Shown here piece by piece: positions 48,476 to 58,551 of a stretch of DNA of 64,000 nt. Origin of the DNA: Plumapathes pennacea (lineage: Eukaryota > Cnidaria > Anthozoa > Antipatharia > Myriopathidae); contig OZ038465.1 of NCBI GenBank assembly GCA_964036295.1, positions 4,822,667-4,886,666 on the forward strand, in the 5' to 3' direction. Numbering within the stretch: position 1 is the first letter of the stretch; the number at the start of each line of letters is the position of its first letter. The notes beneath the pieces were generated by a model. That model made no database searches, was not told the origin of the DNA, and saw nothing but the letters and a program-made list of their open reading frames with translations. The position numbers were made by a program, and so were the translations under genes.

Positions 48476-51400
48476 ATGGTAATCGTGGGTCATTCATCTG
48501 TTAAGGCATCGGCGGTGTGGCAGACAGTCGCTTTGCTTCTGATTGTTTTGGTTTCGAGAGATGCGTCGTGTATGGACGTTACCCGTGCCCCATCTCAAAA
48601 CACTGCGGACAAATTTACGATCTTTGACACCAAAATCCAGTGCCACGACGACTTTCAAAAACAACAATGGTGTCATATACGCAATGCGGACAACGACCGG
48701 ACGCACAAATCGTGCAAATGTGTGTGCAGAAGGAACTTCCTCACATTCCTGCCAGAGCTGCAGATGTGTGTCAGCAACAGAGACGTGTATTCAATTCTTG
48801 GGGGTGAGTTCTTTCCTTTTATGAATCGACGATTCAATTTTTGTACAATTTTATTAAGAAGCCAAGATATAGATTATATCAGTTCGATAAATTCTACTTA
48901 AGTATTCCGACATGGGGGCACTTACATCACCTACCGCGACCTATCGACGTCATAGGTATATACGCCCATGCAATAATATCGCCCCTGGTGTTCTAGTGCG
49001 TACCACGATCTCTGTAAGTACTCGAAGGGATGCATCAAATTGACCGGCATGTCACTCAGTCTGAAACTATAGCAAAATCACGGGTAGAAAATTAAACTAC
49101 ACTCCTTAAGTATCGTTGTTTGACCCTCCGACATTCAGATACAGTTGTCATTCCTCCGGACCTCTTATAAGTTCAACTGTCTTAGTCATGCGAGCTGTCC
49201 TCGGTGATGAGGTCGTTTTGGTGCGTATCCTTCTAGTACGTACCACGATGTCTGTAAGTACTCGGCGTTTGACCATGTGATGACGTGAAACGTGGTAAAT
49301 AAGAGTCCACATCACGGCAAACCAGTGGAAATTTGTGAGATGCACTCAATCGCCCCAGATTGACCCCACAGCTTTAATTAGCTCGATCATTTCAACTGTC
49401 AGAATGGGTTCGAAATAGTGCATTACAGAGTTCCAAACTTAAACCAACTCTGTCAATGATTGCGAGGAGAACAATTTCATCAGTCACTATAATTGTTTCT
49501 TATCTTTTTTTCTTACTACTTCTGGTTACTTTTCTTGTCAAGGCTGCGCGAAAAGAACCCAGGACCAAATAGGATTCCCTCCTTTGTCAGTGGTTTCTGG
49601 GCGCCGGAATATGGCTCGCTTTCAACTTGCACGTGCTCCTTGGCCTTCAAGCTACATTCCGTACTCGTCTACAGAAATTTGTCAAGTGAATCATGAAAAT
49701 TCCTTTTATCGCGTTGATAGGCAGTGGACGCCTATCAAAAAGGGCGTATTTTCGCTACAACGTAACAACTACTTGGTGTCAACCAAAGTAGTTCTGAAGG
49801 TATGGTGTCAATGTATACGTTTTCAGAAGCCGAAATATATAGCTGTACCTTGTTCACTACAGTGTATATTTTAGTTCAGTGTAGTCGACATTCCTATCAT
49901 GATCACTTGGTAATTTTACTCCGCTTTTTCCCACTCTCTTTTTTTTTTTCCCCTCTCTTTTTATCAAACGGGCAAACGAAGCAAATGTTGAAAACAAAGT
50001 CACACACAAAGAGATAAAGAGATAGACACAGAGAGACCGGCAGGAGAGCTAGAAGCAATAAAGCGAGACAAAGAGGGTGAAAAGCGAAAAACTGAGGAAA
50101 AACCAGGATGTTTTGTTTTGTACCCTAATTCCGGCTATGGGGTAACCGTGTCTCTCTCGTCTGACTTCGTCAAACATTCAAACAACGACATTTTATACGT
50201 CTTTCAATCGAAACATTCACAAATCAGTTACTAGACAAGTGTTGAAATCAACTGCGATTCAGTTTAGGGTACAATGTCAAATAAATTGATTTCTTTTAAA
50301 AGTCAGCCTTACAAATTGACGCAAAATAGATTCAGCTATTATGAAAATGGTGTAACGTGTGCTTCGTTCACTCTGTGAATGTCTGAATGTATTTCCTTGT
50401 TCACCGATAGTGGTCTGATAATGTGCCCAGCATTTACTCTGGCCGGATCCTTCGCCTGGACCTCGTGAATTGCTCTGATCTTTGGCAGAGCGACGTTCAA
50501 CGTCCAGGAGGATGCATGCTGCTGAAGGTTGCTGGAAATATTTCTGGTGGGTACAGAAATTGACGCCCGCGCCGACTCAGATCCCGCGCCCGCGTCGACT
50601 TGCCCAAAGTAAACTCTTTTGACTGAGTTGTTCTCGGACGTACCACAGTAGTTAGTTTGTTTTGTTGTCTGTTTGCCAGTCAGGAAAGTTACAGAATTTC
50701 AGCTAACTAAGTGATACTTAATATCCTGCAGAAATCATTTCCCCGTCGCGATTATATTCGACCAATGAATCGCCCATAAGTGCAACCTCCAGTGCAGCAG
50801 ACAAAGCTCCTGCGGTGCATACGAGTAATGCACTTGCAAGTCCATCAACGATCGAAACAGCAACTTCTGTTGAAAGTCTCAGTCTTCCAACAGCGACCAC
50901 GGCTAAGTCATTTGCTGGAGAAAGTGGCTCGTCGTCGGCCTATTCGACAGCTACTCTGCCCACAAAGTCGCGTATTGCTCCTGAGGTATATGTGCCTGGA
51001 AGTCGAACTGTTGTAGAGTGGAATTTGTGGTATACTCATTCTCTGGGTATTGACCTTTAAACTAATAAACGGCCTGGTCTCCCCGAAATGAGTCTTGGTG
51101 TACAAGTTTGTGGCCGGTGTGTCCAGATGTCACTTTGTGTCTGTCTGTTTGTGTATATACGTTTGTGTCCATGTGATTACGTACTATAACTGACGTGGTA
51201 TTTCTGCATGTCGCCGGTTTGTTCGCCGGTCCTTGTATTTCGGAACTAGCACCAATCCGTATTATCACTAAGCCATCAGTATGACATGATAATACCCGTT
51301 TCTTAAAAAAGAAAACAATGATCCTTTTATAACGTTTATGTTCTTTTTTCCTGACAGTTTCCATCGTCTTCACCGCCACCAGCCGAACGCCACGGAGAGA

Positions 51401-52897
51401 GAAGACGTCGTACGTTCAGTCTCAGTCTTATTATTGTGATTGGAGGCGCGGTAACAGGCTTTCTGGTACTTTTGATTCTTGGGGTGATTATGGTGAAACT
51501 GTGTCGAAGAAAACGAAGGTAAGGAAAAATATACACCGTAGTACTCTTCGTGAGTTATTTTTGCAGAACCATATAATTTTCTTTATGGTTTTTTTTTATC
51601 TATTTGCCAAACATTTTCCCCAAGTATAGTTGTGTCTGAAATCTTTTGATCCACATTTATGGAGTCTAGTGTAAAAATTAAGCCAATCTTAAGGCGAAGG
51701 TTGTGGAAAATTCCTAAACTTAGGCACGGTTGACAAATGGCTGTCGACTTTCGAGGACAGTAAAATGATTGCAACGAGCGCAAGGACTGTGGTTGAGGAC
51801 TTTTTTTATTTACTCAGGTCAGACGAATATTCAGTCAAGAAAAGAGCCCGTACAGGTAAATACGACTTTGGGAAGAATCTCATTAGTAATTCTTTAATGT
51901 TCTTCGCCGTGGTGCAGTTTTCAGCATTGTCAGTACGCCTGAGGGTTTTTGAAAGACCAAAGGAAATTAGACCAGTTTAGATTATTAATTTGGAATTGAA
52001 AGAGTACGAGTTTGAAAGTCCTTCATGCCTTTTTACTGACCCCCAATGCGCTAAAGAAGACCTGTGTATTATGTTCTAGAAGAGAGAAACAGTTTCAAGA
52101 CTGAAGACGTTCTAGAACGCGGTGGTGCCCAGGGACATGCAGAAGCGTCCAGTGCAACCTCAAGTGTAACAGATGACAAAAGTAGAAACTTTGACTTGTC
52201 GCGTACAAACGGAGAACCGGAAACACAGCCAGATCCTTCCTCAAAATTTGCCCAGAAAAATCTCGCATATCAGACCACTGATATACTTAAAGGACTCAGG
52301 GACTTAAAACCAGCAAACAAAGACGCCACCGACAGCGATACGGAAGACAATGCTACCTACTTGAAGCCATCAGATGACGTTCACAATTATGAAACCGCAA
52401 AGGAACCGACCAACCTAAACCGACAAGACGAAGAGCCCGAATACCAAATTTTGGAAGAAGGGCCCTCTAATGACAAGGCCCCTCACGATGTATTAGATAA
52501 TGACCACGTTCTTCGAAGCACTGCGTGTGAAGAGGCGACCCACTTAGACCCGCCGGACAAAGAGCCCGAATACCAAGTTCTAGAAGAAGGGCCCTCTAAT
52601 GACGAGGCCCCTCACAATGTATTAGATAATGGCCACGCTCTCCAAAGCCCCAATTGCGAGGAGCCAACGGCTGGACAACCGGACTATGACGTACTTGAAG
52701 GTCCTGATTCATCCAGTCCAAGTCAAGATTATGGTTTCCTAGTAGGAAAGTCCACGGATACTTATGCTGCACTGCGGGGACAACGGAAGTCTATACCGGG
52801 TACGAGTGAATCTCAGGGTCAGCAAGTATACACGAGTTTAAAGAAGACAGCGAACGAAATGAGCTACCAAACGATCCTGGGTCGATTTGCGCACTAA
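48476..52897 (+). CDS. Tyrosine-tail receptor-like membrane protein 1 (663 aa)
   Basis: Seven exons: 48476-48803, 49543-49799, 50411-50546, 50732-50985, 51358-51518, 51818-51855 and 52080-52897, all GT/AG and phase-consistent. Residues 1-34 look like a signal peptide (VWQTVALLLIVLVSRDASC). The ectodomain has a Cys-rich part (CKCVCRRN), a second part with CARF/EICQ and a segment SGRILRLDLVNC...CMLLKVAGN; residues about 241-325 are a Ser/Thr/Ala-rich stalk. One membrane helix at about 345-371 (LIIVIGGAVTGFLVLLILGV) is followed by a basic stop (KLCRRKRR). The 290-residue tail has YQIL, YQVL, YDVL, YGFL, YAAL, YTSL and YQTI motifs. Paralog and convergent neighbour at 53572-57967. I do not recognise the ectodomain family; a signalling or adhesion receptor regulated by tyrosine kinases is inferred. 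Confidence 0.78.
48985..49266. repeat. Direct repeat, about 35 bp twice
   Basis: TTCTAGTRCGTACCACGAT then STCTGTAAGTACTCG occurs near 48990 and 49230 in the first intron of receptor gene 1. Confidence 0.75.
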
Positions 52898-52945
52898 CTA
52901 GCCGAATAGACAACTCTAGAACAGATACGGATGGCCAGTGGTCGA

Positions 52946-52951
52946 AATAAA
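52946..52951 (+). terminator. Poly(A) signal of receptor 1
   Basis: AATAAA 49 bases after the stop codon. Confidence 0.6.
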
Positions 52952-52995
52952 ATGTGGCGTGTTTTTCATTGTGTACACCCATCCCAGAAAATATA

Positions 52996-53171
52996 CAGTC
53001 GAACCTCGCTATTTCGAACTCGGTTAATTCGAAGTCCCCGTTATTTCGAAGTCAAGCCGAATCCCCTTGGATTTATTTTTTTCAGTCATTTACTATCGGC
53101 TACTTCGAAACCCCGCTATTTCGAACTTTTTTTCGTGTCCCGTGCGACTTTGAAATAACGGGGTTCGACTG
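52996..53171. mobile_element. TcMar/Tigger-like MITE, 176 bp
   Basis: CAGTCGAACCTCGCTATTTC at the left and CTTTGAAATAACGGGGTTCG...ACTG inverted at the right, with TA on both sides. Relatives at 36420 and 42357. Confidence 0.75.
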
Positions 53172-53380
53172 TATATACAATCGAAGCTCTCTGGGCGGAC
53201 ACTCTCGTAAGCGGGTAGCTCTACTTACGGACGCCTCTACGAGACTTCACCGTCTAAACTCTAGCTCAGTCAAACTCTGTATTTACACATTCTCGTAAGC
53301 AAACCCCTAACTCGGAGAACGGGGTGTTACGGGTTCCAATACAAAATTAAAGGTGAAATGAAGGTTCAAAACAACTTTTG

Positions 53381-53386
53381 TTTATT
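53381..53386 (-). terminator. Candidate poly(A) signal of receptor 2
   Basis: TTTATT on the plus strand, i.e. AATAAA on the minus strand, about 185 bases past the stop. Confidence 0.5.
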
Positions 53387-53571
53387 GATCTGTGTCGACG
53401 GAAAATAAATCGCTTTCTATATGCTCGGTATGTTGACTTCGATTTAGTTCTAAACTAACGTATTGCAGTATAAAATATTTTAAATCCTGTATATAATAAC
53501 GATAGTAAAGACAACTGTAACACTAATACTACAATCACGCGTTACACGCGCATGCGCACTGGGTTTATACA

Positions 53572-55507
53572 TCACGCAACACAGTCCGGTAACAACTCTA
53601 AATAGGTCTTGTCAGGAGAGCAAGGTGGATTGTCTGGATCATATTCCTGTGATTCCTCTGAAGGACTAACCGGGTTTCTCCGAGGAGAGGAAGAAGACGT
53701 ATTATCTGGCCTAGACACTTCATTTGAATCGTTGAACGTAAACTCTGAAGGTGACTTGGGCCTCCCTTCCTCCAGCACATTATAAAAAGGCGATGTGGGG
53801 TCCTGTGGAAAAGGCTGGCCGTTTATGGTAAGGCCCAGATCGTCTGCCGAAGCGTACCGCGCTGACTCGGGCAATGAGTCGCCCTTAATGACGGTTTCGG
53901 GGCATGCGTAATCGTACGCCTTAGGATCCACATGATTGGTGGTATTTTCCACCGGTTCAAGATAACTCGAGGAGTCTGGGGAGAGATATGCCGTTCAGTT
54001 TTCCGCACAGATATAATTTGGGTTTTAAGAAGCTTCCTCAATGCTTATTAGTTTGTGCGTCATACCTTTTTCCCCGTGTCAACAACCCTTAAATTTAGAT
54101 AAATTCACTCGTCACCTATCCCTTTCACAAAACTCAAAAAGCTGATATGATTTCTTTCATTGGTGAAGAAAACAGAATTTTCAATACAATCCTGGGTCGA
54201 AAGGCCATTCATCCTTTTAGAATCAAATTCTGCCGTTCAACCAATGACATTTTATGAGGCAGTGAGCCCGCACAAACCTTCTGGAGATTGCTTGACCAAC
54301 AGTTGATAGTCTTTTGCCGTGCGCTCCAGAGTCAAAGGTTGGTACAATGGAGCATGCGTTGGACTGTTGACCGTTGCATACACGGGCTCATTGGTTAGTT
54401 GATGTAGAGGTAATGTTGCATCATCTGCACTTTGGTATGTGGGGTTGCCTGCATAAATAAAGAGATAACTGTATGAGAGGAAAGCGGATACCACGTAAGC
54501 AAGGCAGACTCAAACGCGAACTCATGCAAATGAGCAAAATCCATTGTTTGAGCTAATTTGCATTGAGTCCGGCTCATGTAAAGTACGGTGTTTGACCCGG
54601 GGCTCAAGGGCGCGTTCGTTTGGGACTATTCCAGAACAGTCAAGAATACATTCCGGAATAGACCGCTGGTTCCCATTTCCCAAATTAACGGATATTGCGA
54701 AGAGCTTGCGGTCGTTGACGCAAAAACTAGCGGATTTTCGTCAAAATAATACAAGATGGCAATTAGGAGCAGAGTATCGTCTTTGCCCCAAGAAAAATCC
54801 CATTCGTCCCCTCTTGTCCGGTTGAGAATGAAGTTTCGTTCGCGTCCGAAAACGCCGCCAATATTCTGGGATTTTCTGGCTATTCTGCATCCAGGAGCGG
54901 AATGGTATTCCAAACATTCCGGAGAAGGAATTTCCATTAAACGAACGCATATTATTCCGGAATAGTTCCCAACGAACGCGCCATAAAACAAAACTACAGG
55001 GGAACAAGCAACATAAAACAGAGTAAGACACCCTTGAAAATGAAGCAGAGATAAGAGGCAGAAACGCTCTTCGGACATTGGTGTTCAACGATCGACAAAA
55101 GACCTGGTACCCCATGAGGGCAAATAATAACTTTCGGGAAGGGAGGGACTTCATACCACAAACCTGTACTGCCCCTTTTTTGGTGCTTCTTTTTTCTCCT
55201 GCAGAACAGCACAATGAAGCCCACTGTGCAAGCAACAGCTACTGCTGTAATAGCAACAGCGACTGCTATAATGACACTAACAGGAAGTGGTGTGCCGCCG
55301 GTGTGGGGGTCGCTTAGACCCGTGGGTGCAGATGTGGACGATGTCTCTTCTGATGTTGGTTCACGTACAGTGGGGCCTCTTGTAGTCCTCCCTGAATCAC
55401 TGACGGTTGATCCCTAGAACGGTTTGAGGAAATCGACTAATTCAAGTGCAGCTTTCGTAGTTCATACAACGCTTGAAAACCTCAAAACTTAGCCCCCCGC
55501 CGCCTCT

Positions 55508-55540
<33 letters not shown>

Positions 55541-57967
55541 AATAAAACTGACTCGATACTCAAGTACAAGTTAGTTTAATACAGTTTCTATTACAAGGCT
55601 TGCATACGATGTGAAATTTGACCTCAAGTTTGACCGAGTTAGACAGTAATTATAGTATTAATACAATTCAAGCATGGTGTATTTGTACAGTATCAATGTA
55701 CTACTCAGACTGCACTTACCGAGGTGGATGGTTGTGAGGAAATTACTGGTGGCTTTTTTGTTGTTGGTATGATACCTTAAAAGTGAAAGTTGATTATGAT
55801 ATTAGTTGCCTTGGCTCTGCCTTGCCCCCAGCCCTCCACCGCCTGTGGTTTTGCCCCCAGCCCTTCACTGATGTGCAGCATCAAGCTTCAAAGAGCAAGA
55901 AATCTCTGGTACTGTGGGTAACATGCTCTAAAATAAATTACTTTCTACCAAAAACATTTTGTGGAAGCATTCTTATTGCACTTGTCAATATATAAAACTA
56001 ACGGGTCATCAGATTTTCTTTTCTTTTTCCTCATTTTTCAACAAACCTCAATACCACTTTGTAACAAGAATTTCTTTGCAAATATTCAAGAACTATTTTG
56101 TAAATTATCAATTGAGCAACATTTACCATTTTTCGGACATGCGGCAGTATCAGCCCCATGATAGTAGCCTGACAGTTCAACTTTTTTCCAAATTCGTTTT
56201 CAATTTCGAAAAGAACAGCGGTTGGCATAAGAAGCCCTTTGGCCGCCATGTCAATTTTTTTTATGAGGGAGCCTTGAAATGAGCGTACAGATGCAACACA
56301 TATTATTATAGATAAATAAAGGACTTACATGGAGATTGGATTGTTCCTTGGACCTTGAACACTAAGCAACTTCTTCTGGAGCTTCCATTCTTTAATTTAC
56401 ACTTTACATCAAGTTTGATAAGACGTCCAAACAAGGATGATTTAGGTTGGCCACTCCACTAACAAACATAAAATAACAAATAAATCTACAAGTCAGCAAA
56501 ACAGGCATCCACAGTACAATGTGACTGTGTAAAAATAAAAAGTGTTGAGAAAAAGAATATGTAAACCACTCAGTAATGCACCCCCCACCCCCCAAATTTT
56601 TTTTTTCCCAAAGCACATTGGCCTTTTATTATTATAGTCAAACAGTCAAACCCCAATTAAGTGACCACCCTCTGGGAAAGGTTCGCCACTTAATAGGGGT
56701 CCGTCAGAAAATAACCAAAAGGCGTGGTACAAACATTACTTTATTTGAAATGAATAGCTTGATAATAATTTTGTTATCTATTCAACCTACCTTTAATGAT
56801 TGCACAGTCTTCCTCCCCTCTTTTTTTTGCTCTATTTTGAACGGAAATCCCACCGGATCACTGTTTAGACTTTCCCAGCCTGATTTGTTGAAATAATTTG
56901 AACTCTTTTTGTCAATTGAACAGTCTTGAAGATTTTGTGTACCAAATTTTAGTGACGCAGAATTTGTGTTTATTAACAGTCTGAAGGAAGACGACCCATT
57001 ACACCCTGCAAAAAAGATGATCATGTACTGTGAAGTAGAAATCTCAAAGAAACATCTGAAAGAGATTCCTGAAATCTTGTGCTGCATACATTAGATGAAA
57101 TTATACAAACATTGACTACACAAAAGTTGTTGCAAATAGTTAAAACTTCTGCTCTTATTGATCAAAACATTATTATGCAGTACAATTCTTGGTTTGCATG
57201 TGACTTCATGCATGGCGGCAATGCAGGTGGAACTCTCACAAAATAATGCTCATCATTGATTATAATTAGGCATGTATGTAAATGACCAAAGTATGATAAG
57301 TGAGCTCTACATACCCCATGTATTTTTCCTTTTTGTATGATAATTTATAAATATTATGAACAATGCCTAGAAAATTAAGCACTAAAATGTCCGAGAAGTG
57401 ATTAGGCTGATAGTAATATCATTATAAAAGAATTGACTGTTCTGGATATTTCTGTAATATAATAATATCAAATGATTAGTAGATACACCCCAAATCTGAA
57501 TGGAGCTGATTCTACATGAAAAGGATTATCTTCTGTTGTCTAGTATGTTGTTTACATTACTGATAACATTCATTTTTCACAGTTGTGAACTTGAATTATA
57601 TTTTAAGTAACCTGTAAAATAATTTAAATATCTAATTCTAAATATGCGATAACCTCATGGATGACTAAATCCCTTTCTCACCTTTTCTGATCGCTATATT
57701 TGGCACACATGTACCCAAGCTTTCGCTGAATGTTGAGTTAACTGGGGCACATGCACAAGTACAGGTCCCTGATAAGGGAACGGCATTATAGAAGTTCGAA
57801 CAAAAGTTGTTGTCCGCACACAAATCTGTCGGTTGGACGGATTTCGAACGTATCCTATCTCCATTTCTCGTTCGCCTTATGGTACAGATGCCTTCTTTCG
57901 TACCAAAGCTCGTCTTAAGTACTCCAAACAATAAGAATAAAGATATCTGAACAAGTGAAAACGCCAT
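53572..57967 (-). CDS. Tyrosine-tail receptor-like membrane protein 2 (503 aa)
   Basis: Seven minus-strand exons: 57682-57967, 56791-57005, 56329-56458, 55720-55775, 55164-55413, 54278-54448 and 53572-53975, phase-consistent with GT/AG sites. The start MAFSLVQISLFLLFGVLKTS is a signal peptide. The ectodomain follows receptor 1 exon by exon: a Cys-rich first exon (CTCACAPVN), a second exon beginning GC and containing a DC/IC motif, and a third beginning W-S with FGRLIKLDVKC...CLVFKVQG aligned to SGRILRLDLVNC...CMLLKVAG. A shorter Ser/Thr/Pro stalk precedes a membrane helix at about 274-299 and CRRKKKHQKR. The 200-residue tail carries YATV, YQPL, YQLL, YNVLEEG and YLEL. YNVLEEG echoes YQVLEEG of receptor 1. 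Receptor function is inferred, ligand unknown. Confidence 0.78.
54608..54982. mobile_element. MITE, TIR GGCGCGTTCGTTTGGGACTA
   Basis: Left GGCGCGTTCGTTTGGGACTA and right AGTTCCCAACGAACGCGCC are inverted; target duplication unclear. It lies in the intron of receptor 2 between exons 54278-54448 and 55164-55413. Confidence 0.65.
55508..55538. repeat. Poly(A) run, about 31 bases
   Basis: Homopolymer in a receptor 2 intron; possibly the tail of an unrecognised retroelement or simple slippage. Confidence 0.9.
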
Positions 57968-58551
57968 GACCTGGGCACCAGTCCGCCACTTGAGATGAAG
58001 CAAAGAGTCCGAACTTTTGGTCTGAGAATATTCTACTGGGTTGCTTTCCTCGCTGAAACCTAACACCAAAAGATCCCGAAAAAATAACACCTTTCCCGAA
58101 CGTGCTGAAATTCTGATGTGTTTTGAGACGTAATATTACCGGAAGTGCGTAGAATAGTCTCGAGCTTCAGTCGGCCACTTCAATGTCAAAGCATGCCCCA
58201 GCAACGTAATGTGACTGCATTTTATAAAGATCTCTCTTCCATGCAGCAACAGGGGCAAATTAGTCAAACATCTAAATCAGCTTGCTCGCTCCAGTGATCC
58301 GATAATATTGGTGACGTGTTCTACATACTTATCCATAATTCAGCTTTGCGGTTCATATACCTCATGTCCATATTTACACCTATGTAATAACTGAAACGCA
58401 GCGCTGTCCTGAGGCCAACCAAACTGTTGCGTTGGTGACGTCATCAGTTCGTACGCTTTGTTTATCCTGTTCAGAATCCGATCACTGCGGTCAAGGGAGC
58501 TTTCCTTTTCGTTGCAATGCTTGACCGGTCCTTTCACCTTTAAGATGGCTC

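Larger units (their letters stand above)
52898..53571. other. 674-bp spacer between convergent receptor genes
   Basis: Contains the receptor 1 poly(A) signal at 52946-52951, the MITE at 52996-53171, a fragment related to the element at 28548 directly behind it, and the receptor 2 signal at 53381-53386 (minus). Confidence 0.7.

Noticed and set aside
4855..54600. CAATGCAAATGAGC palindromes as possible octamer-type regulatory sites
   Set aside because: ATGCAAAT is present, but it sits in a dispersed palindromic repeat family at 4855 and 54520, so a regulatory role is not supported.
58340..58537. Minus-strand frame with INKAYELMTSP resembling a J-domain helix
   Set aside because: No HPD motif, no adjacent exons, and similarity too short.
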